DNA from: Natrialbaceae archaeon Tc-Br11_E2g1
GTDB lineage: Archaea > Halobacteriota > Halobacteria > Halobacteriales > Natrialbaceae
Length of the DNA stretch: 10,429 nt
Assembly (NCBI GenBank): GCA_001564255.1
Contig: LKNC01000078.1
Span: forward strand, 1-10,429
Direction: 5' to 3'
A program made the translations under genes and the position numbers. Numbering within the stretch: the stretch's first letter is position 1; each line of letters starts with the position of its first letter. Under the pieces are notes generated by a model that saw only the letters and a program-made list of their open reading frames with translations, made no database searches and was not told where the DNA came from. This document shows, one piece after another, positions 1 to 4,976 of the stretch.

Positions 1-250
1 CGAGCCGGTGTGGCTTCGCGGACGGCTCGACCCGGAAGCCTTCGAGGGGCGCGTTGCATACGAGGGCCTGGACCTCGAGTCCGACCCGCCGGGGTTCGTG
101 GTCGTGCCGGCGTTTAACGACCTCGCCGGCGGGACCTGGGTCAACGTCGCGGGCCAGTCGTTCCTGTCGCCGTTTCTTCCGGCGGGACTTTGCGACGGCG
201 AGGCGTACTTACTCGACGGGACGCGCCTGGGCCCGTATCGCGATATTTGA
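1..250 (+). CDS. 3' end of an unrecognised protein (start lies outside the window)
   Basis: An open frame enters from the left edge (first full codon at 2) and ends at TGA 248-250, giving about 82 C-terminal residues. The GTG at 8 is in frame, but the frame is open upstream of it, so it is probably internal. The piece is acidic and rich in Gly, Pro and aromatic residues, with no Cys pair, transmembrane segment or nucleotide-binding motif. It ends in an LGPYRDI tail. I do not recognise the family. The ending, with an FLPAGLCDGEAYL stretch, faintly resembles C-terminal beta domains of MoeA-type proteins, but I would not annotate it so. The next gene, on the same strand 38 nt later, is a molybdopterin-fold protein, so a molybdenum-related role is possible but unproven. 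Confidence 0.6.
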   Translation, partial: EPVWLRGRLDPEAFEGRVAYEGLDLESDPPGFVVVPAFNDLAGGTWVNVAGQSFLSPFLPAGLCDGEAYLLDGTRLGPYRDI

Positions 251-288
251 GCACAAAGACTACGACCGTCGGCTTCGAGTTCACACGC

Positions 289-750
289 ATGGACGGGACG
301 AGTCTGGAGTATTCGACGCCGATCACCCTCCACGGCGAGAGGACAGTCGAGGTGACCGCGGCGGATCTCGCTACCCTCCCGACGGTCGAGAGCCGCTTCG
401 AGATCATCTGCTCGTCGGGGGATCGATACACCGAGACCTGGCGGGGCGTTCCACTCGAGGGCGTCCTCGAGTACGTCTCGCTTCCCGAGGCGACGACCCA
501 CGTGCTCGCGGAGTCGGTAGACGGCTACCGGATCTGTATCGACGTACTGACGGCACTCGATGGCATTCTCGCCTTCTACCGGACCGGCAGACCGCTGGCC
601 GAAGACGGCGGGTACGAGTCCCGGTTCGTCGCGAAGGGGATCGGCGGGCCACGGACGGTAAAGGACGTGACACGGATCGAGGCCCTGGAACTCGGTCCCG
701 ACGAGGACCCGACCGCCTACGAGGACTTCTTGCTCGCAAAACGGGAGTGA
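289..750 (+). CDS. Small sulfite-oxidase-fold molybdopterin-binding protein
   Basis: This is a 153-residue protein from ATG 289. It matches the oxidoreductase molybdopterin-binding (SUOX) fold: a strand/helix lead-in (VEVTAADLATLPTV, residues 20-33), then IICSSGDRYTETWRGVPL, where Cys41 sits at the molybdenum-ligand position of the family, then the VDGYRICI and GPRTVKDVTRIEAL segments. It is only the core domain, with no haem or dimerisation domain, Tat signal or membrane segment, so it is probably cytoplasmic. The substrate is unknown. The start is uncertain: an in-frame TTG at 247, overlapping the upstream stop as TTGA, would give a plausible N-terminus STKTTTVGFEF and 167 residues. I prefer ATG because TTG starts are rare in haloarchaea. 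The stop abuts the purU stop on the other strand. Confidence 0.8.
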   Translation: MDGTSLEYSTPITLHGERTVEVTAADLATLPTVESRFEIICSSGDRYTETWRGVPLEGVLEYVSLPEATTHVLAESVDGYRICIDVLTALDGILAFYRTGRPLAEDGGYESRFVAKGIGGPRTVKDVTRIEALELGPDEDPTAYEDFLLAKRE

Positions 751-1701
751 TCAGTCGTCGTTGGCGACGACGGCGCCGATCCCGTCGACCGGGCGGTCGG
801 GCGTAAACTCCTCGATCTCCTCGGGCAAGCCGAGCTGGTAGTTCTCGCCGTTTTCCCGGACCGTCGTCCGCCCACGGTGGACCGAGACGTCGCCGTTTAG
901 ATGCAGGCGAACCGCCTCGATCAACGCGTCGGCCTCGAGGGGCTGGCCCCGTCGTTTCATCCCCTCTAGATCGGCGTCGTCGGGCACGTCGAACGCCCGC
1001 TGGGTGATGACCGGCCCCTGGTCTAGGTCCGTGGTGACGTAGTGGGCGGTGACGCCGGCGACGCGGACACCCTCCTCGAGGGCCTGGCGGTAGGCCTCCG
1101 CGCCGGGGAACGCGGGCAAAAGTGAGGGGTGGACGTTGATGATCCGGTCTTCGTACCGGAAGACCACGTTCGGGCTGAGAATGCGCATGTACCGAGCGAG
1201 GACGATGAGGTCGACGCTGTACTCCTCGAGGAGTTCGAGGAGGCGTTCTTCGTCCTGCTGGCCGCCCTCGAGGCCGATGTCGTGGAACGGAACGTCGTAG
1301 TGTTCGGCCAGCGGCTGGAGGTCGTCGTGGTTCCCGATGACGACGCCGATGTCCGCGCCCAACTCGTCGTTCGCCCACGCCTCGAACAGCGCCTCGAGGC
1401 AGTGGCTCTCTTTCGTGACGAGGACGGCGATCTGCTGGTGGTCACGGTCGGCGGGGAACCGGACCTGGACGTCGAGACCCAGGTCGTCACCGAGTTCCTG
1501 GAGGTCCTCCCGGAGTTTCTCCTCCGTACAGACCATCTCTGTGGTGTCGACGGCCAGGTACATCCGGAAGACGCCGTCCCGGACCGCCTGATCGAGGTCC
1601 TCGATGTTGATCCCGCGCTCGAACAGGAGGCTCGTCACCCGGGCGATGAGTCCGGTATCGTCGTCTCCGACGACCGTAATTTCGGTTACGTCAGTCGTCA
1701 T
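751..1701 (-). CDS. purU: Formyltetrahydrofolate deformylase (PurU)
   Basis: PurU hydrolyses 10-formyl-tetrahydrofolate to formate and tetrahydrofolate, setting the one-carbon pool and supplying formate. The 316-residue protein has an N-terminal ACT domain (about 5-80, with VVGDDDTGLIARVTSLL and the RGINIEDLDQA turn). A formyltransferase-fold domain follows (about 90-270). Its catalytic triad is visible as Asn189 and His191 in INVHPSLLPAFPG and Asp227 in TTDLDQGPVI. About 45 residues follow the domain, so the protein is longer than the roughly 280-residue E. coli enzyme; the tail ends in PVDGIGAVVANDD. ATG 1701 is chosen over the in-frame GTG at 1716 because a strong Shine-Dalgarno sequence lies 5 nt before it. 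It follows a small gene on the same strand and meets the previous gene tail to tail. Confidence 0.95.
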   Translation of the reverse strand: MTTDVTEITVVGDDDTGLIARVTSLLFERGINIEDLDQAVRDGVFRMYLAVDTTEMVCTEEKLREDLQELGDDLGLDVQVRFPADRDHQQIAVLVTKESHCLEALFEAWANDELGADIGVVIGNHDDLQPLAEHYDVPFHDIGLEGGQQDEERLLELLEEYSVDLIVLARYMRILSPNVVFRYEDRIINVHPSLLPAFPGAEAYRQALEEGVRVAGVTAHYVTTDLDQGPVITQRAFDVPDDADLEGMKRRGQPLEADALIEAVRLHLNGDVSVHRGRTTVRENGENYQLGLPEEIEEFTPDRPVDGIGAVVANDD

Positions 1702-1706
1702 CGACA

Positions 1707-1713
1707 CCACCTC
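1707..1713 (-). promoter_or_regulatory. Shine-Dalgarno sequence of purU
   Basis: On the minus strand GGAGGTG lies 5 nt before ATG 1701, complementary to the CCUCC end of 16S rRNA. It fixes the purU start at 1701, because the alternative GTG at 1716 would lie upstream of it. Most other starts in this window look leaderless, so purU is probably translated from a transcript with a leader. A T-rich patch (CTTTTGAT, about 1759-1768) could be the TATA element, giving a leader of roughly 35 nt. Confidence 0.75.
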
Positions 1714-1773
1714 CACTCGAGCGTTCGTGTACGCATTACTCGCCTCTCAGACCACGGGTGATCAAAAGCCCTG

Positions 1774-1962
1774 CTATCTGACCCAGCGGTCGTGGTCGCC
1801 CGTGACCCCCCAGTCGTCCCCCTCGAGAAACGTTTCGGGTGCAGTGTCGAGGACGGTCGCCCGCGCGACGGAGCCCCGGTAGCGGTTGTACGTCTCGATC
1901 GCTCGTGGGAGGGCGGTCTCGAGCACGGTCGTCGGTTCGGTCCCGACGCTAATGGGTCTCAC
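1774..1962 (-). CDS. Small conserved-looking protein upstream of purU
   Basis: This 62-residue protein starts at GTG 1962 and stops at TAG 1774-1776. Codon use is coding-like (third positions mostly G or C), and the N-terminal part, with TTVLETALPRAIETYNRYRG followed by an ATVLDTAPETF strand, looks like a conserved haloarchaeal protein. From memory, relatives continue after this point into a Cys-containing C-terminal part. Here the sequence turns into DDWGVTGDHDRWVR and stops. I translated the other two minus-strand frames downstream and found no continuation, so a simple frameshift does not explain the short length. It may be a naturally short version or a truncated relic. A TTTACG patch (about 1978-1984) lies roughly 20-25 nt before the GTG. 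It lies 72 nt upstream of purU on the same strand. Confidence 0.55.
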   Translation of the reverse strand: MRPISVGTEPTTVLETALPRAIETYNRYRGSVARATVLDTAPETFLEGDDWGVTGDHDRWVR

Positions 1963-2013
1963 CCTCGATCAGTAAGTCCGTAAACGGCCGGCCGAGCAGC
2001 AGAGGGCCAGGAA

Positions 2014-2030
2014 ACCGGACGGCGTCCGGT
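2014..2030. other. Perfect short stem-loop in the 1963-2107 gap
   Basis: ACCGGAC (2014-2020) and GTCCGGT (2024-2030) pair perfectly across a 3-nt loop. It lies in the non-coding stretch between the zinc-finger gene and the small gene upstream of purU, with a further long hairpin at 2065-2109. It could belong to a structured 3' UTR or transcription-end region of the zinc-finger gene, or be a site for a dimeric protein. Confidence 0.4.
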
Positions 2031-2064
2031 GACGAGCGGCCCGGACACATCGGTCGTTGATCCG

Positions 2065-2109
2065 GATACTGGCGGCGAAAATCCGCCGGGATTTTCGCTC
2101 GACAGTATC
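2065..2109 (-). other. Long stem-loop at the end of the zinc-finger gene (possible terminator or processing site)
   Basis: GATACTG (2065-2071) pairs with CAGTATC (2103-2109). Inside this, after a small internal loop, GCGAAAATCC (2075-2084) pairs perfectly with GGATTTTCGC (2089-2098) around a 4-nt loop. The whole 45-nt structure begins inside the stop codon of the zinc-finger gene (2108-2110). A 10-bp perfect stem with a tight loop is not expected by chance in a window this size. No U-tract follows on either strand, so it is not a classical intrinsic terminator. It may stabilise the 3' end, act as a processing site, or be a mobile inverted-repeat relic. Confidence 0.55.
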
Positions 2110-2260
2110 AGTGCTCTGCGTGGACGTGCTCGCGGAGGCCGTCGGTGTCCTCGAACCCCTCGTTACAGACCGCGCAGGTGTCGTGGTGCAAGGCGACGTG
2201 TTGGGTGACGCCGGCTGCCGACTGGAACTCCGAATCACAGGTTGAACAGGTGTATGCCAT
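2108..2260 (-). CDS. Two-zinc-finger C2H2 microprotein
   Basis: A 50-residue protein runs from ATG 2260 to TGA 2108-2110. It consists almost entirely of two C2H2 zinc fingers: Cys5-x2-Cys8-x12-His21-x3-His25 (or His26), and Cys29-x2-Cys32-x12-His45-x4-His50, with Phe12/Phe36 and Leu42 at usual core positions. The last residue is a zinc ligand. Haloarchaea are rich in such small zinc-finger proteins. Few are characterised, and they are thought to act through protein or nucleic-acid contacts. It lies downstream of the COG0523 GTPase block but has its own promoter, inside an inverted repeat resembling the one at the GTPase gene. That suggests joint regulation by metal supply, which is inference. 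Confidence 0.88.
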   Translation of the reverse strand: MAYTCSTCDSEFQSAAGVTQHVALHHDTCAVCNEGFEDTDGLREHVHAEH

Positions 2261-2265
2261 TGTGT

Positions 2266-2302
2266 TAGTAACTGATGGCGGCATACGTAAAAAGAGTTAC
2301 TA
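2266..2302 (-). promoter_or_regulatory. Promoter of the zinc-finger gene flanked by an inverted repeat
   Basis: Read on the minus strand, TAGTAACT (2302-2295) and AGTTACTA (2273-2266) form a perfect 8-bp inverted repeat with a 21-nt spacer. Just inside the upstream arm is a T-rich TATA-like box, TTTTTAC (2293-2287). Its end is about 25 nt from an expected start site at 2262-2260, so the transcript should be leaderless or nearly so. The arms flank the TATA box and sit just upstream of the start, as expected for an operator. Taken alone, 8-bp arms at this spacing could arise by chance. The case rests on position and on similarity to the site at 4128-4160. Confidence 0.45.
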
Positions 2303-2376
2303 GGAAAACGCCAGGATGACGTGGTGGAATTTATTAACAAGGTGCCGGGTTCTGGTATCCCGGGGCGTCGGCCGGC

Positions 2377-2634
2377 TCAGGCGAGTTCGCCGGCACGACG
2401 TCGCAACGACGGGTCGACCGTCGTATCTTCGGCGATATCGGCCAGCTCCCCGCTGCCCCCGAAGTCGCCGAGGGTCTCGAGGGCACGTCGGCGGTACTCG
2501 CCGTCGAGTCCCCCCATTCGGACGATGATGCCGAGGTTGCGCCGCTGGCCGCGTTCGGCCATGCGGTCGATCGCGTCGAACCGTTTCTCACGCTGTACGT
2601 TACTGCGAACTGCCGTCTGGAATGCGTTTGACAT
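2377..2634 (-). CDS. Small all-helical HEAT-like protein
   Basis: This 85-residue protein runs from ATG 2634 to TGA 2377-2379. It is predicted fully alpha-helical: a first helix pair covers MSNAFQTAVRSNVQREKRFDAI, and then come segments of HEAT-repeat character, GGLDGEYRRRALETLGDF and DPSLRRRAGELA. It contains no Cys and no catalytic motif. I take it for a conserved haloarchaeal family of unknown function, with HEAT-like packing suggesting a protein-binding role. It begins 19 nt after the stop of the preceding small gene, so it is probably the last gene of the COG0523 operon. A 116-nt gap and a separate promoter then precede the zinc-finger gene. Confidence 0.8.
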   Translation of the reverse strand: MSNAFQTAVRSNVQREKRFDAIDRMAERGQRRNLGIIVRMGGLDGEYRRRALETLGDFGGSGELADIAEDTTVDPSLRRRAGELA

Positions 2635-2653
2635 GGGTGTGGGATATGGTCGG

Positions 2654-2851
2654 TCAGCGGACGTCCTCGAGGTCGACGAACGACCCCTCCTGGGCGGAGA
2701 GCCAGGTCGTCCGGAGCGGCGTTTCCCCGCCCCGGTCGTAGATCGTACAGACGTCGGGCTGGCCGTCGTAGCGCTCGAGGACCGCCGAGCAGGCGATCGG
2801 TCGGCGTGGCTTCGGGTCTTCGTCGTCGTATCGTCTCCTGTGTTCGGTCAC
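2654..2851 (-). CDS. Small conserved haloarchaeal protein, translationally linked to the COG0523 GTPase
   Basis: This 65-residue protein starts at GTG 2851, only 4 nt after the GTPase stop (2856-2858), so translational coupling is likely. The first 20 residues are charged and probably flexible. The conserved part carries a strand pattern CSAVLERYDGQPDVCTIYDR and ends with TTWLSAQEGSFVDLEDVR. That C-terminal pattern is familiar from a widespread family of small haloarchaeal proteins (I believe DUF7511, but the number is from memory). No function is known. It has two cysteines, Cys21 and Cys35, too far apart for a standard zinc finger. Being immediately downstream of a metallochaperone may hint at a metal-related role. 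Confidence 0.8.
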   Translation of the reverse strand: MTEHRRRYDDEDPKPRRPIACSAVLERYDGQPDVCTIYDRGGETPLRTTWLSAQEGSFVDLEDVR

Positions 2852-2855
2852 GGGC

Positions 2856-4127
2856 TCAATCCGCGAGGGCGAGTTCCTCCTCGTCCTCGGCGTCGGTGTC
2901 GGTCTCTTCGTCTTCCTCCGGGGGAACGAGTTCGAACTCCGGGAACCGGTCCTCGTAGGTCCCCCAGTCTTCGTCCATCTCCTCGTCGGTCAACAGACAG
3001 TCCTCGAGGTCCGCCCGGACCGCGTCGTGGTCCATCTCGGTGCCGATGAGCACCAGACGGGTGCCCCGATCGCCGTACTGTTCGTCCCACGCCTCCTCGA
3101 GTTGTGGGTAGGCCTCGAACTGTGCTTGCCGCTCTTCTTCGGGGAGGGTCGCGATCCACTGACCGCCGGGGCCGACGCGGATCGACTGGCCGGCGACGTT
3201 GATCGCGAGTGCGAGTTCCTCGCGGCCGGCGAGCCAGAAGTGGCCTTTCGATCGGACGACGTTCCCCGGGAACTCGTCGATGTAGTCGGCGAGCCGTTCG
3301 GGGTGGAACGGTTTGTGCGCCTCGAAGACGAAGGAGGTGACGCCGTGTTCTTCCTCGGCGGACCCGTGTTCTGACTGTAACTCCTGGATCCAGCCCGCCG
3401 ACTGGCTCGCCTCCTCGAAGTCGAACAGATCGGTGTCGATGAGCCGGTCGGGATCGATCCGGCCGTGTTCGGTACGGACGATCTCCGCTCGCGGCTGGAG
3501 GACCTCGAGGGTCTCCTCGATCGACTCGAGGGTCCCCTCGTCGACCAGGTCACACTTGTTGAGCAAGAGGACGTCACAGAACTCCACCTGTTCGATCAGC
3601 AGGTTGCCGAGCGGTTTCTCCGTGCCGTCGTCGTCGAGGACCTCCTCCGATTCCATCGCCCGGTCGAACTGGTGGGCGTCGACGACCGTGACCGTGGTGT
3701 CGAGGTGACAGCTCTCGAGGGGCTCGATGCCGGTTTCCTCGTAGAACTCGGTGGGGTCGAGGTCGGACTGGTCGAAGCCCATGGTGAGCGTCTGGGCGAC
3801 CGGGAGGGGTTCGGCGACGCCGGTCGACTCGACGACCAGTGCGTCGAACTCCCGTTCCTGGGTGAGAGCACCGACGGCGTCGAGTAAGTCGCCGCGGAGT
3901 TCACAGCAGATACAGCCGTTCGAGAGTTCGACCAGTTCCTCTTCGTCCTCGGAGATATCGGATGACTCGGCGACGAGTTCGGCGTCGACGTTGACCTCGC
4001 CCATGTCGTTTACCAGCACGGCGAGGTCGCGGTCGTCGCTCTCGCTCAGTACGTGGTTGAGCAGCGTCGTCTTGCCGGCTCCGAGGGTTCCGGACAGCAC
4101 CGTGACGGGTATCGAGTGGTCGGACAT
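2856..4127 (-). CDS. COG0523/CobW-family metallochaperone GTPase
   Basis: This 423-residue G3E-class GTPase is thought to use GTP to deliver a metal (zinc, cobalt or other) to client proteins. Visible motifs are the P-loop GTLGAGKTT (13-21), the family metal-binding CxCC at 72-75 in SNGCICC, the switch-like ESTG (100-103), and the guanine-specificity NKCD (190-193). The CobW C-terminal domain spans about 270-385 (from VTSFVFEAHKPFHP through GQWIATLP). The tail after 390 is very acidic and lacks the His-rich stretch of some zinc-specific members. An insertion with GIEPLESCHLDTTVTVVDAHQF resembles YciC/ZagA-type zinc chaperones. It heads an operon with two small genes; a two-zinc-finger protein lies beyond. 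The promoter carries an inverted repeat suited to repressor control. The metal is not provable from sequence. Confidence 0.93.
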   Translation of the reverse strand: MSDHSIPVTVLSGTLGAGKTTLLNHVLSESDDRDLAVLVNDMGEVNVDAELVAESSDISEDEEELVELSNGCICCELRGDLLDAVGALTQEREFDALVVESTGVAEPLPVAQTLTMGFDQSDLDPTEFYEETGIEPLESCHLDTTVTVVDAHQFDRAMESEEVLDDDGTEKPLGNLLIEQVEFCDVLLLNKCDLVDEGTLESIEETLEVLQPRAEIVRTEHGRIDPDRLIDTDLFDFEEASQSAGWIQELQSEHGSAEEEHGVTSFVFEAHKPFHPERLADYIDEFPGNVVRSKGHFWLAGREELALAINVAGQSIRVGPGGQWIATLPEEERQAQFEAYPQLEEAWDEQYGDRGTRLVLIGTEMDHDAVRADLEDCLLTDEEMDEDWGTYEDRFPEFELVPPEEDEETDTDAEDEEELALAD

Positions 4128-4160
4128 CTATTAATAACTACGCGCCCGAGTTAATAATAG
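4128..4160 (-). promoter_or_regulatory. Promoter and candidate operator of the COG0523 GTPase gene
   Basis: On the minus strand CTATTATTAACT (4160-4149), a 9-nt spacer and AGTTATTAATAG (4139-4128) form a 12-bp inverted repeat with one mismatch, ending directly before ATG 4127. The upstream arm is also the TATA-like box (TTATTAA, 4157-4151), 24 nt from the ATG, so the transcript should be leaderless. A dimer bound here would cover both the TATA box and the start site, a layout typical of repression. The divergent gene at 4263 may use the same AT-rich patch from the other side. Confidence 0.6.
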
Positions 4161-4262
4161 TTGCTACTACAGCGTCTAGATTTGCTATGGTCGTCGTGGC
4201 GGGTATCTACCGTGGAGTGGAACGCCCAAGCGTTGAAATGGGCGGGTTCGCTACGGGTCCCC

Positions 4263-4610
4263 ATGGAATACGCCGTCTCCCGCGATGGGACGTCGCTCGT
4301 GACTCTCCACGAGGGCAGTGACACGACTGCCCGGAACGAAGCGGTCGAGCAACTCACAGACCGCCTCGAGGAGTTCGAGAACGGCCCCGTAGCCGACTGG
4401 GCGATCCTCGACAGCGACGTGTCCGAACCGCCGACCGGCCCCTTTGACCCCTACACGATCGCCGTCGACTTCACCGTCACCGTGGTCGTCGACGCCGAGG
4501 ACGCCGAGAGCGCCAAAGCGGTCGGCACGACCACGATCGAAGCGGCCCTCGAGACCGCCGGCATCGACTACGTCTCCTACAGTACCGACCCCGCCGTCTC
4601 CGGACCGTAA
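4263..4610 (+). CDS. Haloarchaeal protein of unknown function
   Basis: This 115-residue acidic protein runs from ATG 4263 to TAA 4608-4610. The frame is open upstream to 4161, but that stretch is Trp- and Arg-rich, unlike haloarchaeal protein, so the ATG is preferred. Two parts are visible: an N-terminal strand/helix unit (EYAVSRDGTSLVTLHEG, then a helix through about residue 40) and a C-terminal beta-alpha-beta unit (AVDFTVTVVVDAEDAESAKAVG, then helix and strand, ending in SYSTDPAV). The latter pattern looks like a small ferredoxin-like or ACT-like domain. There is no Cys and no membrane segment. It diverges from the GTPase gene and precedes samp3 by 42 nt. The roughly 100-nt leader region has an imperfect hairpin (CGCCCA 4223-4228 with TGGGCG 4239-4244). 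Confidence 0.75.
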   Translation: MEYAVSRDGTSLVTLHEGSDTTARNEAVEQLTDRLEEFENGPVADWAILDSDVSEPPTGPFDPYTIAVDFTVTVVVDAEDAESAKAVGTTTIEAALETAGIDYVSYSTDPAVSGP

Positions 4611-4619
4611 GCGACGCCC

Positions 4620-4643
4620 CAACTTATTGCCCCGCGGGGTGAT
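4620..4643 (+). promoter_or_regulatory. Promoter and Shine-Dalgarno-like site of samp3
   Basis: ACTTATT (4622-4628) is a TATA-like box whose end is 25 nt before ATG 4653, fitting a leaderless start. GGGGTGAT (4636-4643) also resembles a Shine-Dalgarno sequence, 9 nt before the ATG, and would serve read-through transcripts from the upstream gene. Which one operates cannot be told from sequence. Confidence 0.4.
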
Positions 4644-4652
4644 AACTCGAGT

Positions 4653-4931
4653 ATGGAACTCGAACTGCGGTTTTTCGCCACGTTCCGGGAGGCGGTCGGC
4701 CAGAAAGAACTACGCCGGGAGTTCGACGACGACGTCACCGTCGGCGACGTCCTCGAGACACTCGAGGCGGAGTACGACGGACTCGACGGACAGCTACTCG
4801 AAAACGGCGCGGTTCGTCCACAGCTCAACGTCTTGCGAAACGGCCGAAACGTCGTCCACGACGAGGGCGTCGAGACGGTCCTCGCGAAAGGCGACACGCT
4901 CTCGGTGTTCCCGCCGGTCGCGGGCGGCTAG
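4653..4931 (+). CDS. samp3: Ubiquitin-like small archaeal modifier protein SAMP3 / MoaD-family protein
   Basis: This 92-residue beta-grasp protein ends in FPPVAGG, the diglycine tail adenylated by the E1-like UbaA. The opening strand MELELRFFATFREAVGQ, the helix VTVGDVLETLEAEYDGL, the LNVLRNGRNV strand and the GDTLSVFPPVAGG end match the MoaD/SAMP fold. From memory the sequence and its 92-residue length agree closely with Haloferax volcanii SAMP3, which is attached to protein lysines, including those of the molybdopterin synthase subunit MoaE, and so links protein modification to molybdenum-cofactor synthesis. It probably acts in the cytosol. Lysines at 18 and 79 are the only ones present. 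It is followed 45 nt later by another small Gly-Gly-ending protein. A MoaD sulfur-carrier role is the main alternative. Confidence 0.92.
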   Translation: MELELRFFATFREAVGQKELRREFDDDVTVGDVLETLEAEYDGLDGQLLENGAVRPQLNVLRNGRNVVHDEGVETVLAKGDTLSVFPPVAGG

Positions 4932-4946
4932 CCGGGCGAGGGCGTC

Positions 4947-4953
4947 TTTATAC
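4947..4953 (+). promoter_or_regulatory. TATA box of the gene after samp3
   Basis: TTTATAC ends about 24 nt before ATG 4977, the spacing of a leaderless haloarchaeal promoter. The same heptamer at the same distance precedes the DUF1328 gene at 9765. The two downstream genes can therefore probably be transcribed independently of samp3. Confidence 0.6.
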
Positions 4954-4976
4954 GCCTCGGCCCCGAATCCTGGACG

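Noticed and set aside
404-1378. A 324-codon minus-strand frame across the SUOX-like gene and purU
   Set aside because: The translation is Arg- and Pro-rich, the mark of a wrong frame in GC-rich DNA, and it overlaps two recognised genes.
1702-1716. GTG start of purU at 1716
   Set aside because: The Shine-Dalgarno sequence at 1707-1713 would fall inside the coding region. ATG 1701 has ideal spacing.
1129-1761. A 210-codon acidic plus-strand frame opposite purU
   Set aside because: Acidic composition arises because GAC/GAG-rich sense codons read as GTC/CTC and similar in antisense. The purU ACT and catalytic motifs settle the strand.
1702-1830. Frameshift that would extend the small gene upstream of purU
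   Set aside because: I translated both other minus-strand frames and neither continues a conserved sequence.
1969-2340. A 123-codon minus-strand frame over the zinc-finger gene
   Set aside because: Ser- and Arg-rich wrong frame. The two C2H2 fingers in the alternative frame at 2108-2260 are unmistakable.
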